Below are positions 21,210-33,504 of a stretch of 64,000 bases of DNA, one piece after another. The stretch is from NCBI GenBank assembly GCA_031769625.1, contig JAUIMM010000213.1:4855501-4919500 (forward strand), in the 5' to 3' direction. Position numbers and translations under genes: made by a program. How positions within the stretch are numbered: position 1 is the first letter of the stretch; every line of letters starts with the position of its first letter. The DNA is from Taudactylus pleione. Its lineage: Eukaryota; Chordata; Amphibia; Anura; Myobatrachidae. The notes under the pieces were generated by a model. It did not search any database. It was given only the letters and a program-made list of their open reading frames with translations, and had not been told where the DNA came from.

Positions 21210-21406
21210 AGGGTCTATTTATAAAGCAGTGAGAAGTGTGGAGAAGTGAACCAGTTTATAAGTTGCCCATAGCAACCAATCAGCTTTGAAGTAGGATTTA
21301 TCAAGTACAATCTATAAAATAATAGGTAGGAGCTGATTGGTTGCTATGGGCAACTTCTCCACTAGTCCACTTCTCCACGCTTTTCACTGCTGGATAAATA
21401 GACCCC
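21210..21406. mobile_element. MITE, GGGTCTATTTATAAAG family, nested
   Basis: Inverted repeats AGGGTCTATTTATAAAGCAG / CTGCTGGATAAATAGACCCC and TTGCCCATAGCAACCAATCAG / CTGATTGGTTGCTATGGGCAA, flanked by TAA (21207-21209, 21407-21409). Inserted in the element 20917-28583. Degraded relatives lie near 18960-19010 and 49935-50050. Confidence 0.85.
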
Positions 21407-21623
21407 TAAGCCTCTCAGTTCACAACCAGTTCAACGACACACCCGCGACACTCCCATAACACGCCCATAAGACATGCCATCTCTGTGCGTCTGGATAGCC
21501 AACTCCCAGTCACCGCTTAGGAACAACTAATAAATTTCCAATACATCTCTGAGACCATGCCTCTCCATCACAACTTCATACACACTGTGGGACACATGCA
21601 CTGTGTGACTTTTTAGCGACTTA

Positions 21624-24600
21624 GGCCCGTATTCAATTTGAGCTGAGCCGCGATACTTTTTCGCCTCCCGGACTTTCCGCCTACTTTGCAGGCGGAAAAG
21701 TATTGCGCGCATGCCCGCGTATCCCCGTATTCTATTTGAAAGTAGGCGAAAGCAGGAACCGGTGAAACTTAAACAAACGGAAAGTCCTGTCAGATTTGGG
21801 GAAATCAGTCTGACCCCCCCCCCAAAAGATGCTCTGCCATGGGGGTTCCCTATGATACCCCCCGATTTGGCTTGCTGGAGGTATTCGGTGTTTTTAAACG
21901 GCCTCAATAGCTGCTAAATAGCGTTTTTGTATAAGTGGTGAAGAATAGTATTCTGGGGGTTTTTTTGCAGAAAATAACTTATCCCAGCAAATTTGGGGTA
22001 CTTGAAAATGGGGGTGAGCATATTTTAAAGTTGCTAAAGTTAAGTTTAAAAAACGTGAAAAATTCCACCTGCCTCAAGCCCCTGCAATGAAAAAAACACC
22101 TGGGGCATACTTGGGGACACCCCTGGAGTCTAGTTCGCTAGTTTTTAACTTTGTCCCCAACATTTTTTTATTTCAACCCCAAATTCAAAGTGATTTTTTG
22201 GGGTGTCCTTAAGTGTTTTTTTTTTTTTTTTTACACAGTTTACCTTTGGGGGACTGTCTGAAGGCTGCACGGGGGTTCCCGCAACGTTGCACCCCAAAAC
22301 CCCAATTCTGCACTGTTTCCGCCTGCTATTCATAGGCAAAACTTTTCTGCCTATTACATTGCATTGACTTTCCGCCTAGACGAAAAAGTCTTCCAAATTG
22401 AATACGGAGTAAAATCAAAACAGGCGAAAATGACGTCATCGGCGAAAAGTTTTTGCCAAAAACATGCGAAAACGGCTTTTCGCTCCAAATTGAATACGGA
22501 CCTTAGGCCCGTATTCAATTTGAGGCAAAAAGTCCCGGACTTTTCGCCTGCCGGACTTTCTGCATGCTTCGTGTTTTTTTGGAGAAAACACTTTCCATGC
22601 GTGCCTGCTTTTCGCCATTCTCAATTTCAAAGGACGCAAAAACGCACCCGGTGAAACTTAAACAAGCAGAAAGTCCTATCAGATTTGGGGAAATCAGCCT
22701 GACACCCCCCCAAAATATGCCCTGACATGGGGGTTAGCTATGGTTACCCCCAATTTGGCTGGCTGAAGATATTTGGTGTTTTTAAACGGGCTCAATAGCT
22801 GCTAAATAGCGTTTTTGTATAAGTGGTGCAGAATAGTAAATAACTTATCCCAGCAAATTTGGGGTACTTGAAAATGGGGGTCAGCAAATTTTAAAGTTGC
22901 TAAAGTTAAGTTTAAAAAAACATGAAAAATCCACCTGCCGCAAGCACCTGCAATGAAAAAACACCTGGGGCATACTTGGGGACCCCCCAGAGTCAAGTTT
23001 GCTAGTTTTTAACTTTGTCCCCCAACAATTTTTTTTTTCAACCCCAAATTTAAAGTGATTTTTTTGGGGTGTCCTTAAGTGTTTTTTTATTTTTTGACAC
23101 AGTTTATCTTTGGGGGACTGTCTGAAGGCTGCACGGGGGTTCCCGCAACGTTGCACCCCAAAACCCCAATTCTGCACTGTTTCCGCCTGCTATTCATAGG
23201 CAAAACTTTTCTGCCTATTACATTGCATTGACTTTCCGCCTAGACGAAAAAGTCTTCCAAATTGAATACGGAGTAAAATCAAAACAGGCGAAAATGACGT
23301 CATCGGCGAAAAGTTTTTGCCAAAAACATGCGAAAACGGCTTTTCGCTCCAAATTGAATACGGACCTTAGGCCCGTATTCAATTTGAGGCAAAAAGTCCC
23401 GGACTTTTCGCCTGCCGGACTTTCTGCATGCTTCGTGTTTTTTTGGAGAAAACACTTTCCATGCGTGCCTGCTTTTCGCCATTCTCAATTTCAAAGGACG
23501 CAAAAACGCACCCGGTGAAACTTAAACAAGCAGAAAGTCCTATCAGATTTGGGGAAATCAGCCTGACACCCCCCCAAAATATGCCCTGACATGGGGGTTA
23601 GCTATGGTTACCCCCAATTTGGCTGGCTGAAGATATTTGGTGTTTTTAAACGGGCTCAATAGCTGCTAAATAGCGTTTTTGTATAAGTGGTGCAGAATAG
23701 TAAATAACTTATCCCAGCAAATTTGGGGTACTTGAAAATGGGGGTCAGCAAATTTTAAAGTTGCTAAAGTTAAGTTTAAAAAAACATGAAAAATCCACCT
23801 GCCGCAAGCACCTGCAATGAAAAAACACCTGGGGCATACTTGGGGACCCCCCAGAGTCAAGTTTGCTAGTTTTTAACTTTGTCCCCCAACAATTTTTTTT
23901 TTCAACCCCAAATTTAAAGTGATTTTTTTGGGGTGTCCTTAAGTGTTTTTTTATTTTTTGACACAGTTTATCTTTGGGGGACTGTCTGAAGGCTGCACGG
24001 GGGTTCCCGCAACGTTGCACCCCAAAACCCCAATTCTGCACTGTTTCCGCCTGCTATTCATAGGCAAAACTTTTCTGCCTATTACATTGCATTGACTTTC
24101 CGCCTAGACGAAAAAGTCTTCCAAATTGAATACGGAGTAAAATCAAAACAGGCGAAAATGACGTCATCGGCGAAAAGTTTTTGCCAAAAACATGCGAAAA
24201 CGGCTTTTCGCTCCAAATTGAATACGGACCTTAGGCCCGTATTCAATTTGAGGCAAAAAGTCCCGGACTTTTCGCCTGCCGGACTTTCTGCATGCTTCGT
24301 GTTTTTTTGGAGAAAACACTTTCCATGCGTGCCTGCTTTTCGCCATTCTCAATTTCAAAGGACGCAAAAACGCACCCGGTGAAACTTAAACAAGCAGAAA
24401 GTCCTATCAGATTTGGGGAAATCAGCCTGACACCCCCCCAAAATATGCCCTGACATGGGGGTTAGCTATGGTTACCCCCAATTTGGCTGGCTGAAGATAT
24501 TTGGTGTTTTTAAACGGGCTCAATAGCTGCTAAATAGCGTTTTTGTATAAGTGGTGCAGAATAGTAAATAACTTATCCCAGCAAATTTGGGGTACTTGAA

Positions 24601-27600
24601 AATGGGGGTCAGCAAATTTTAAAGTTGCTAAAGTTAAGTTTAAAAAAACATGAAAAATCCACCTGCCGCAAGCACCTGCAATGAAAAAACACCTGGGGCA
24701 TACTTGGGGACCCCCCAGAGTCAAGTTTGCTAGTTTTTAACTTTGTCCCCCAACAATTTTTTTTTTCAACCCCAAATTTAAAGTGATTTTTTTGGGGTGT
24801 CCTTAAGTGTTTTTTTATTTTTTGACACAGTTTATCTTTGGGGGACTGTCTGAAGGCTGCACGGGGGTTCCCGCAACGTTGCACCCCAAAACCCCAATTC
24901 TGCACTGTTTCCGCCTGCTATTCATAGGCAAAACTTTTCTGCCTATTACATTGCATTGACTTTCCGCCTAGACGAAAAAGTCTTCCAAATTGAATACGGA
25001 GTAAAATCAAAACAGGCGAAAATGACGTCATCGGCGAAAAGTTTTTGCCAAAAACATGCGAAAACGGCTTTTCGCTCCAAATTGAATACGGACCTTAGGC
25101 CCGTATTCAATTTGAGGCAAAAAGTCCCGGACTTTTCGCCTGCCGGACTTTCTGCATGCTTCGTGTTTTTTTGGAGAAAACACTTTCCATGCGTGCCTGC
25201 TTTTCGCCATTCTCAATTTCAAAGGACGCAAAAACGCACCCGGTGAAACTTAAACAAGCAGAAAGTCCTATCAGATTTGGGGAAATCAGCCTGACACCCC
25301 CCCAAAATATGCCCTGACATGGGGGTTAGCTATGGTTACCCCCAATTTGGCTGGCTGAAGATATTTGGTGTTTTTAAACGGGCTCAATAGCTGCTAAATA
25401 GCGTTTTTGTATAAGTGGTGCAGAATAGTAAATAACTTATCCCAGCAAATTTGGGGTACTTGAAAATGGGGGTCAGCAAATTTTAAAGTTGCTAAAGTTA
25501 AGTTTAAAAAAACATGAAAAATCCACCTGCCGCAAGCACCTGCAATGAAAAAACACCTGGGGCATACTTGGGGACCCCCCAGAGTCAAGTTTGCTAGTTT
25601 TTAACTTTGTCCCCCAACAATTTTTTTTTTCAACCCCAAATTTAAAGTGATTTTTTTGGGGTGTCCTTAAGTGTTTTTTTATTTTTTGACACAGTTTATC
25701 TTTGGGGGACTGTCTGAAGGCTGCACGGGGGTTCCCGCAACGTTGCACCCCAAAACCCCAATTCTGCACTGTTTCCGCCTGCTATTCATAGGCAAAACTT
25801 TTCTGCCTATTACATTGCATTGACTTTCCGCCTAGACGAAAAAGTCTTCCAAATTGAATACGGAGTAAAATCAAAACAGGCGAAAATGACGTCATCGGCG
25901 AAAAGTTTTTGCCAAAAACATGCGAAAACGGCTTTTCGCTCCAAATTGAATACGGACCTTAGGCCCGTATTCAATTTGAGGCAAAAAGTCCCGGACTTTT
26001 CGCCTGCCGGACTTTCTGCATGCTTCGTGTTTTTTTGGAGAAAACACTTTCCATGCGTGCCTGCTTTTCGCCATTCTCAATTTCAAAGGACGCAAAAACG
26101 CACCCGGTGAAACTTAAACAAGCAGAAAGTCCTATCAGATTTGGGGAAATCAGCCTGACACCCCCCCAAAATATGCCCTGACATGGGGGTTAGCTATGGT
26201 TACCCCCAATTTGGCTGGCTGAAGATATTTGGTGTTTTTAAACGGGCTCAATAGCTGCTAAATAGCGTTTTTGTATAAGTGGTGCAGAATAGTAAATAAC
26301 TTATCCCAGCAAATTTGGGGTACTTGAAAATGGGGGTCAGCAAATTTTAAAGTTGCTAAAGTTAAGTTTAAAAAAACATGAAAAATCCACCTGCCGCAAG
26401 CACCTGCAATGAAAAAACACCTGGGGCATACTTGGGGACCCCCCAGAGTCAAGTTTGCTAGTTTTTAACTTTGTCCCCCAACAATTTTTTTTTTCAACCC
26501 CAAATTTAAAGTGATTTTTTTGGGGTGTCCTTAAGTGTTTTTTTATTTTTTGACACAGTTTATCTTTGGGGGACTGTCTGAAGGCTGCACGGGGGTTCCC
26601 GCAACGTTGCACCCCAAAACCCCAATTCTGCACTGTTTCCGCCTGCTATTCATAGGCAAAACTTTTCTGCCTATTACATTGCATTGACTTTCCGCCTAGA
26701 CGAAAAAGTCTTCCAAATTGAATACGGAGTAAAATCAAAACAGGCGAAAATGACGTCATCGGCGAAAAGTTTTTGCCAAAAACATGCGAAAACGGCTTTT
26801 CGCTCCAAATTGAATACGGACCTTAGGCCCGTATTCAATTTGAGGCAAAAAGTCCCGGACTTTTCGCCTGCCGGACTTTCTGCATGCTTCGTGTTTTTTT
26901 GGAGAAAACACTTTCCATGCGTGCCTGCTTTTCGCCATTCTCAATTTCAAAGGACGCAAAAACGCACCCGGTGAAACTTAAACAAGCAGAAAGTCCTATC
27001 AGATTTGGGGAAATCAGCCTGACACCCCCCCAAAATATGCCCTGACATGGGGGTTAGCTATGGTTACCCCCAATTTGGCTGGCTGAAGATATTTGGTGTT
27101 TTTAAACGGGCTCAATAGCTGCTAAATAGCGTTTTTGTATAAGTGGTGCAGAATAGTAAATAACTTATCCCAGCAAATTTGGGGTACTTGAAAATGGGGG
27201 TCAGCAAATTTTAAAGTTGCTAAAGTTAAGTTTAAAAAAACATGAAAAATCCACCTGCCTCAAGCACCTGCAATGAAAAAACACCTGGGGCATACTTGGG
27301 GACCCCCCAGAGTCAAGTTTGCTAGTTTTTAACTTTGTCCCCCAACAATTTTTTTTTTCAACCCCAAATTTAAAGTGATTTTTTTGGGGTGTCCTTAAGT
27401 GTTTTTTTATTTTTTGACACAGTTTATCTTTGGGGGACTGTCTGAAGGCTGCACGGGGGTTCCCGCAACGTTGCACCCCAAAACCCCAATTCTGCACTGT
27501 TTTCTGCCTACTATTTATAGGCAAAACTTTTCTGCCTATTACATTGCATTGACTTTCCGCCTAGACGAAAAAGTCTTCCAAATTGAATACGGAGTAAAAT

Positions 27601-28524
27601 CAAAACAAGCGAAAATGACGTCATCGGCGAAAAGTTTTCGCCAAAAACATGCGAAAACGGCTTTTCGCTCCAAATTGAATACGGACCTTAGGCCCGTATT
27701 CAATTTGAGGCAAAAAGTCCCGGACTTTTCGCCTGCCGGACTTTCTGCATGCTTCCTGTTTTTTTGGAGAAAACACTTTCCATGCGTGCCTGCTTTTCGC
27801 CATTCTCAATTTCAAAGGACGCAAAAACGAACCCGGTGAAACTTAAACAAGCAGAAAGTCCTATCAGATTTGGGGAAATCATCCTGACACCCCCCCCAAA
27901 ATATGCTCTGACATGGGGGTTAGCTATGGTTACCCCCAATTTGGCTGGCTGAAGATATTTGGTGTTTTTAAACGGGCTCAATAGCTGCTAAATAGCGTTT
28001 TTGTATAAGTGGTGCAGAATAGTAAATAACTTATCCCAGCAAATTTGGGGTACTTGAAAATGGGGGTCAGCATATTTTAAAGTTGCTAAAGTTAAATTTA
28101 AAAAACGTGAAAAATCCACCTGCCGCAAGCACCTGCAATGAAAAAACACTTGTGGCATACTTTGGGACCCCCCCAGAGTCAAGTTTGCTAGTTTTTAACT
28201 TTGTCCTCCAACATTTTTTTTTCAACTCCAAATTCAAAGTGATTTTTTTGGGGTGTCCTTAAGTGTTTTTTTATTTCCTGCACAGTTTACCTTTGGGGGA
28301 CTGTCTGAAGGCTGCACGGGGGTTCCCGCAACGTTGCACCTCAAAACCCCAATTCTGCACTTTTTTCCACCTGCTATTCATCGGCGAAACTTTTCCGCCT
28401 ATTACATTGCATTGACTTTCCACCTAGGCGAAAAGTCTTCAAAATTGAATACGGAGTAAAATTAAAAAAGGTTTCCGCCAAAAACACGCAAAAACGGCTT
28501 TTGGCCTCAAATTGAATACGGTCC
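21624..28524. repeat. Tandem array of eight ~864-bp Harbinger-like MITE units
   Basis: Units start at 21624, 22506, 23370, 24234, 25098, 25962, 26826 and 27691. Each unit begins GGCCCGTATTCAATTTGAG and ends CAAATTGAATACGGACC, so each unit is a complete MITE with inverted ends. Neighbours are joined by a single TTA, and the whole array is flanked by TTA (21621-21623, 28525-28527). Units 2-6 read as identical; unit 7 differs slightly; units 1 and 8 are clearly diverged. Short open frames recur in every unit on both strands but lack codon conservation evidence. The single-copy element at 35527-36338 is a diverged relative. Confidence 0.95.
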
Positions 28525-28762
28525 TTAGACGCATCTGCAGTTGAGTAATTTCGACCATTTGCACAAATATCAGAATCAGGCCCACAATGATAACCCATTT
28601 TGTAATGTCAGATAAGACAGAGCAAGTTGCACCTTGGTAAAACCATGCTGCACTGCAGGTGGGCAGATTTAAAATGTGCAGAGAGTTGAAGTTGAGAAAA
28701 GTTGTGTCCTAGCTCTGTTCTAACAAAACCGTCTATCCCAACACTAAAATAAAACATATTTA

Positions 28763-29209
28763 GGGCCCCATTTAACAACGATACAAAACCCCTTTAGCAC
28801 TCGCTATAGGGGTTATGTCATCCTTTCAGTATATAACAAACAGCGGTAATCTAAGATTACCTCTGTTTGTCACTGTATCGCTCTCGCCATCTTTAGATGC
28901 CGGCAATTGGGACCCGGTAGCAGCCTTTCCGGTTTCAGCGTAAGCCTTCTAGGCACTATCGGGTCTACACCGGATGAAACTGTCATGCACATACACAGAC
29001 TGCCCGTCGCACATGCACATGACATAAAAGCCAGTCGCTGGCAGCAATAGGCTACCAGCAGCTGAGCGGAGCACGCAGATGACGAGGGGAGCGTCTGTGG
29101 ACCCCGCTGCGAGGTAATGCTGAATACTAGTGTCATATATTCGTTTGTATCACTGCAATACTAAACAAAATATGCTGCTGGTGTTTAGGCTCGTTGTTAA
29201 ATGGGGCCC
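28763..29209. mobile_element. Harbinger-like MITE with GGGCCCCATTTAACAACG ends
   Basis: Terminal inverted repeats GGGCCCCATTTAACAACGA and CGTTGTTAAATGGGGCCC, with TTA duplication 28760-28762/29210-29212. 447 bp, non-coding. The longest open frame (88 codons) has no family resemblance. Confidence 0.88.
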
Positions 29210-29289
29210 TTAGTGCTGTATAACAACATAATCAATCTGTTATCAATAAAGGTAATATTTGTCATAGGTCTAAGTTGAAAAAAAAAAAA

Positions 29290-29299
29290 ATATATATAT

Positions 29300-29348
<49 letters not shown>
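29290..29348. repeat. (TA)n microsatellite
   Basis: Long TA run preceded by an A run. Confidence 0.95.
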
Positions 29349-29350
<2 letters not shown>

Positions 29351-30332
29351 CTGAGTGATAATAACAAGTTGTACATATGAACAAGTGTCAGTAAAAACAG
29401 TCACAGCTCCCAAACTATCATATTATGCTGAATTATATTGTATGAGTCTCATTTTCTTTCAGTTCTCCCACTACAATAAAATAAATATCTTTAATTAAGA
29501 ATGGACTCGTGGTTGTTGTTAACAAGGGAACTATGAAAAAAAATGGGGAGAAAATTTTGGCATGCATCTACCTCATACTAATGCCTCCGGGCTGTGCCTC
29601 CATTATCTCAGGTTAGTACAGCCCGAATGATGTAGCAATCCAAATTGTTCTAAGTTCCCTGGGATACATGCAATGTACTAAAAACCACTCAGACATGCAG
29701 ACTGGGCACAAGTTAAGATCCAAACAGAAAGCATAAGCACTTTTCAGAGCTAAAGCTGAAAGTAATTTTATGAAAATATGTAATCTCCCCAATAATAGCT
29801 GCAAGGATTAGTTGCAAGCACTCATGGGTAATTGGATCCAAATGTCATAACCTAGCAGATGTTGATATACTTGTAAAGGTAATTCAGGTAGCCAAACAAT
29901 GATATGGATTTAAAAGTTTAAAACAAAAACCTGACATGTAATCAAGACGATTTTGGATTAATACATCACCATAGATATATATCAACATATACCAACCCTT
30001 TTATCATTATATTATAAAATAAAAAACACACAAAAAAACAAGTAACCGAGCATTCATAGGCAAGTAGTTACAGTGGTAAAAATTAGTTTGCTAACCTATT
30101 ATATAATAATTCGAATTGTGAAAAAAAAAATAATTCTTCAATTAAATATTTCTGAATATAGCAAACAATACTCCCCCACCCGGCCCCCTCACTACTGTTT
30201 GCGACTTGCACTTTTCTATGAATTACTTGGACAATCCCTACAAACTTGTGTAGGTTGTGAATCACTTCTTTGCAGCTAAAGCCAAAAAAATATTTTTACA
30301 ACTAGTTCCAGATCTTCATTCTGGTCACAGGG
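29349..30332. other. AT-rich intron DNA
   Basis: No exon, element ends or tandem array supported. Confidence 0.5.
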
Positions 30333-30527
30333 GTCTATTTACTAAGCCTTGGATGGAGATAAAATGGCCGGAGTTAGGAGATAAAGTTGGCGGAGATAAA
30401 GTACCAGCCAACCAGCTCCTAACTGTCATTTTTAAAACACATCCTGTGACATGGCAGTTATCAGCTGATTGGCTGGTACTTTATCTCTGTTCACTTTATC
30501 TCCATCCAAGGCTTTGTAAATAGACCT
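30333..30527. mobile_element. MITE, TACTAAGCCTTGGATGG family, copy
   Basis: Inverted repeats GGTCTATTTACTAAGCCTTG / CAAGGCTTTGTAAATAGACC and CCAACCAGCTCCTAACTG / CAGTTATCAGCTGATTGGCTGG, with a CATTTTTAAAACACATCCTG loop. Same family as 11576-11755. Confidence 0.8.
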
Positions 30528-30865
30528 CTTAATACTGTTGATCAAAATTACACAAACTAAGAACAAAAGAGGTAATGACCTTGATCCAACCAAAGGCACA
30601 TTGTGATCCATAAATCCACTGCTTACTTCATCTCGCACCCCTATTAGCCCGCTCTCAGCCCAAATTCACTCAATTTTACTCGCAGCCTTATGGGGTGGCG
30701 AGCACTTTTGAGCTAATTTAGGCTGCCATAAAGTGTGACTGCTGCTGCGATGACTCGCACCCGCGAGTACATTGTAGCAAATTGGATTGACCACTATATG
30801 TTTGGGTACCAAAATGCGCATCATATGCAGCCTGATGGGATGTTGATAATTTTAAGTCGCAATGC

Positions 30866-30900
30866 CTACTATTATTATTATAATTATTATAATTATTTTC

Positions 30901-30936
<36 letters not shown>

Positions 30937-30947
30937 TAATAAACAAT
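30866..30947. repeat. (ATT)n/(ATA)n inverted microsatellite
   Basis: ATT units followed by AAT/ATA units form a self-complementary low-complexity tract. It gives spurious poly-Tyr and poly-Asn open frames. Confidence 0.92.
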
Positions 30948-31189
30948 ACAATTTATTGAAAATACCCTAAACAGGACCTATGTCCTGACCACAAACAATA
31001 ATCACATATATTGATTAGAATAGAATTGAAAAACATTTATGAATACACAGAGTAGGCTGAACAGTAACCGAGGTGCACATTTATACTATGAACATTAACG
31101 TTTGCAATAACTACTAGGTGTCACTGCCAGATGCGGTGCAAGGTTTCTAGTAGGCCTTTGCCAGGCTTCATCCTACCGGCCCCTCCCAT

Positions 31190-31695
31190 CAGGGTCGTAA
31201 CTAGGGTAGTGCGACCTGTGCCATGGCACAGGGCACCGCAGGGGGCGCTGTTTGGGTCTGTCATTTTTCCTGTATTCTCACTTGTAGTTTCCTCTTCTTT
31301 TATCCCCAACATCTACTGGCCTCCCCTATCTCTTCACAAGGGAGGTAAAAGAAGAAAAGAACTCTCATCTTTTTAGGGGGTACACTTAGTAGTTAACTAC
31401 CCACCCCCACATGAGACAACAGTATCTGAGGATACATTATTGATCTTTAATAGTGGGTTTAAAGATTACATTGTTTGCTACTTACCTACTCTATTTACCA
31501 TCTTCTATCCACTTGTGCTCAGGTACCCAAACTTTTCCCCTTCCTTTACAATTTAGAATCTCCCCTATGTCTTCCCTGGCCCTTTTCCATGAGGCCATGG
31601 CCCTTTTTCAGACGCACTATCTTATGTCCCTATTTAGGGGGGCGCCAATGCTCTTTTTTCGGCACAGGGCACCAAAAAGTCTAGTTACGGCTCTG
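31190..31695. mobile_element. hAT-like element with CAGGGTCGTAACTAG ends
   Basis: Ends CAGGGTCGTAACTAGGGT and CTAGTTACGGCTCTG, flanked by CCTCCCAT (31182-31189) and ACTCCCAT (31696-31703). Its 3' part (GGCGCCAATGCTCTT ... CACAGGGCAC) is shared with the element at 32905-33496. A 186-codon open frame overlaps its 3' half but crosses the element end and is not credible. Confidence 0.78.
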
Positions 31696-31703
31696 ACTCC
31701 CAT

Positions 31704-32896
31704 ACATGTCCAACACCTCACATGCACACTTGACTTTTTAAAACACATAAATTATTTATGTGGTGTCTCCAGGTACTGGAGCTCTAGGCAGTTGCCTAAA
31801 GGTAGCACTGGTCCTGGTCACAGCCCCCTTTTTTGTACTGCAAGCACATGGCTGTACCTTGAACTGGACGCATATATAGAAGTGGAAGCAATGACATTTA
31901 ATGTATGCCAGATGTCGACCTTGTGCATATGTGACTGTTGTATAACTGGACGAACTTTTATGACCTACTGGTCTCCCAACTCTAAAATCTGTTCAAACAT
32001 TTTAAAATGCTAACCCCCCCACCCCACCCTTGCAGTGTAATATGGCTTGGCCAAGTACTAGCTGGATTTACCTCAAGTTCTAAGGGGTCTATTTATCAAA
32101 TAGGCCTAACAAGTCCTATTTTATATCACTGTGATATTTCGGTGCTATTTGTCATTAAGAAAATGCTGAGGTAGCTGAGTGATCCTCAGCACACCATCAG
32201 TGCTAGTCGGAATGGTAACTATGGTATTGTCGTACCATATACCTGTATCAGGTTCCAGTTGCGGATTCATCCAAAATAAAAATATAACTAAAAACCATAA
32301 AAACTTGAAAATATATTTTTTTCATTACTATTTTAATATAACTGTAACTAGAATTTTTTTAAAAAAGCTTAATTTAAATAATTAGATGGCGATAACATAG
32401 GAGGCCATCTGGAAGTCCGCTGGCCAATGGATCCTATGAGCACTGACAAATAAGCAGAATTTCATCAAATTGAGGAATCTTCTCACTTATTCAGAGATGC
32501 CTTACTTTGCTTAACACTGAAATTAGGGCAAGGTACAACAATAATCATTTATTGCTCTTTCATTTGACATGAAACAAATATATACTTTGCTACTTATAAT
32601 GTAAATATTTTAATGGAAAAATTTTAGTAAGACTTTTGTGACATGTGTCAGAAATATATAACTTTTTAGCGTTCCTAAGCATAGAAAATCCCCAGTGACA
32701 TGCAAACAAGCCAATTCAAGTACACACATTAGAACAAGCCAAGACTTAATGCACCTTACAAAGCTATGTATAAATGAAGTACACTTGTGTCTTGTACATA
32801 ATTTTATTCACGTGAATAGGTGATTAAACTGGTACGGTATATGGGATTATTTTATTCAGTTATGTGTCTTTGTTTTGCATACCACAACCAAGTTGC
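31704..32896. other. Intron DNA, mostly AT-rich
   Basis: A GGGGTCTATTTATCAAATAGG fragment near 32087-32107 is a broken MITE end. Otherwise nothing recognised. Confidence 0.45.
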
Positions 32897-32904
32897 TATA
32901 CTGC

Positions 32905-33496
32905 CAGAGCCGGCCCTAGGCATAGACAAATTAGGCAAATGCCTAGGGGCATGCACTCCAAGCCTAGGGCTAACTCAGCTTCACAGTGGGCAATGATGGG
33001 ACCAGGACATGCGGATGCACCTCTGCTCTTGCTGTCCTAACGCAATTGGAGCTCTCAGCTCAGCTCTGATTGGGCAGCAGCTCATACAGCTGGCATCAGC
33101 TGGGCTGGGGAGCAGAGACAGTGGTGGTAGCGGGCAGTAACAAAAATTGCCACTGGAGGAAGGCTGCTGGGCATGCCCTGCCACAGCAGCTCCTCCTCCC
33201 ATGGACCTTTGCAGAGTCCAGTAGCCTGGGCCTGCCTACAGGGAGACAAACAGGGGGGTTGGGGCGCCAATGCTCTTGCTGTCACAGGGCACTAAAATGT
33301 CTATTTCTCTGTGGATGAGGATTGTAATGGGTAAGGGGTGATGATGTTGCTGGCCTGCTGCTGCGATATGTACTGCTGGTTGATTGGTGCTGTGCTCAGA
33401 GAGGGGTGCTGGGTCAGAGGCGGAACTAGCGATGGTGGTTAGGGGGCACCACCCAAAATCTTGCCTAGGGCAGCAAACTGGCTAGGGCCGGCTCTG
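32905..33496. mobile_element. hAT-like element with CAGAGCCGGCCCTAG ends
   Basis: Ends CAGAGCCGGCCCTAGGC and GCTAGGGCCGGCTCTG, with a perfect 8-bp duplication TATACTGC (32897-32904, 33497-33504), the hAT hallmark. 592 bp, non-coding. The GC-rich middle is unrelated to the ends. Confidence 0.9.
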
Positions 33497-33504
33497 TATA
33501 CTGC

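Larger units (their letters stand above)
20917..28583. mobile_element. GGGCCTGATTCTGA element carrying a MITE and a satellite array
   Basis: Ends GGGCCTGATTCTGA and TCAGAATCAGGCCC, flanked by ACA (20914-20916, 28584-28586). Its own sequence is only 20917-21206, 21407-21620 and 28528-28583; the rest is inserted. Its body aligns with elements at 15507-16297 and 35065-35449 (TGCACCAGCCCCATGCTAGG, AGAATCTCTGTCAG, CGCTTAGGAAC). Confidence 0.8.

Noticed and set aside
22364..27839. Recurring 96-, 98-, 67- and 64-codon frames in each 864-bp unit
   Set aside because: They recur only because the unit recurs. They run across terminal repeats and overlap on both strands, and the diverged relative at 35527-36338 does not preserve them.
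31453..32013. 186-codon frame
   Set aside because: It overlaps the end of a hAT-like element and unrelated flank, with no family resemblance and no splice context.
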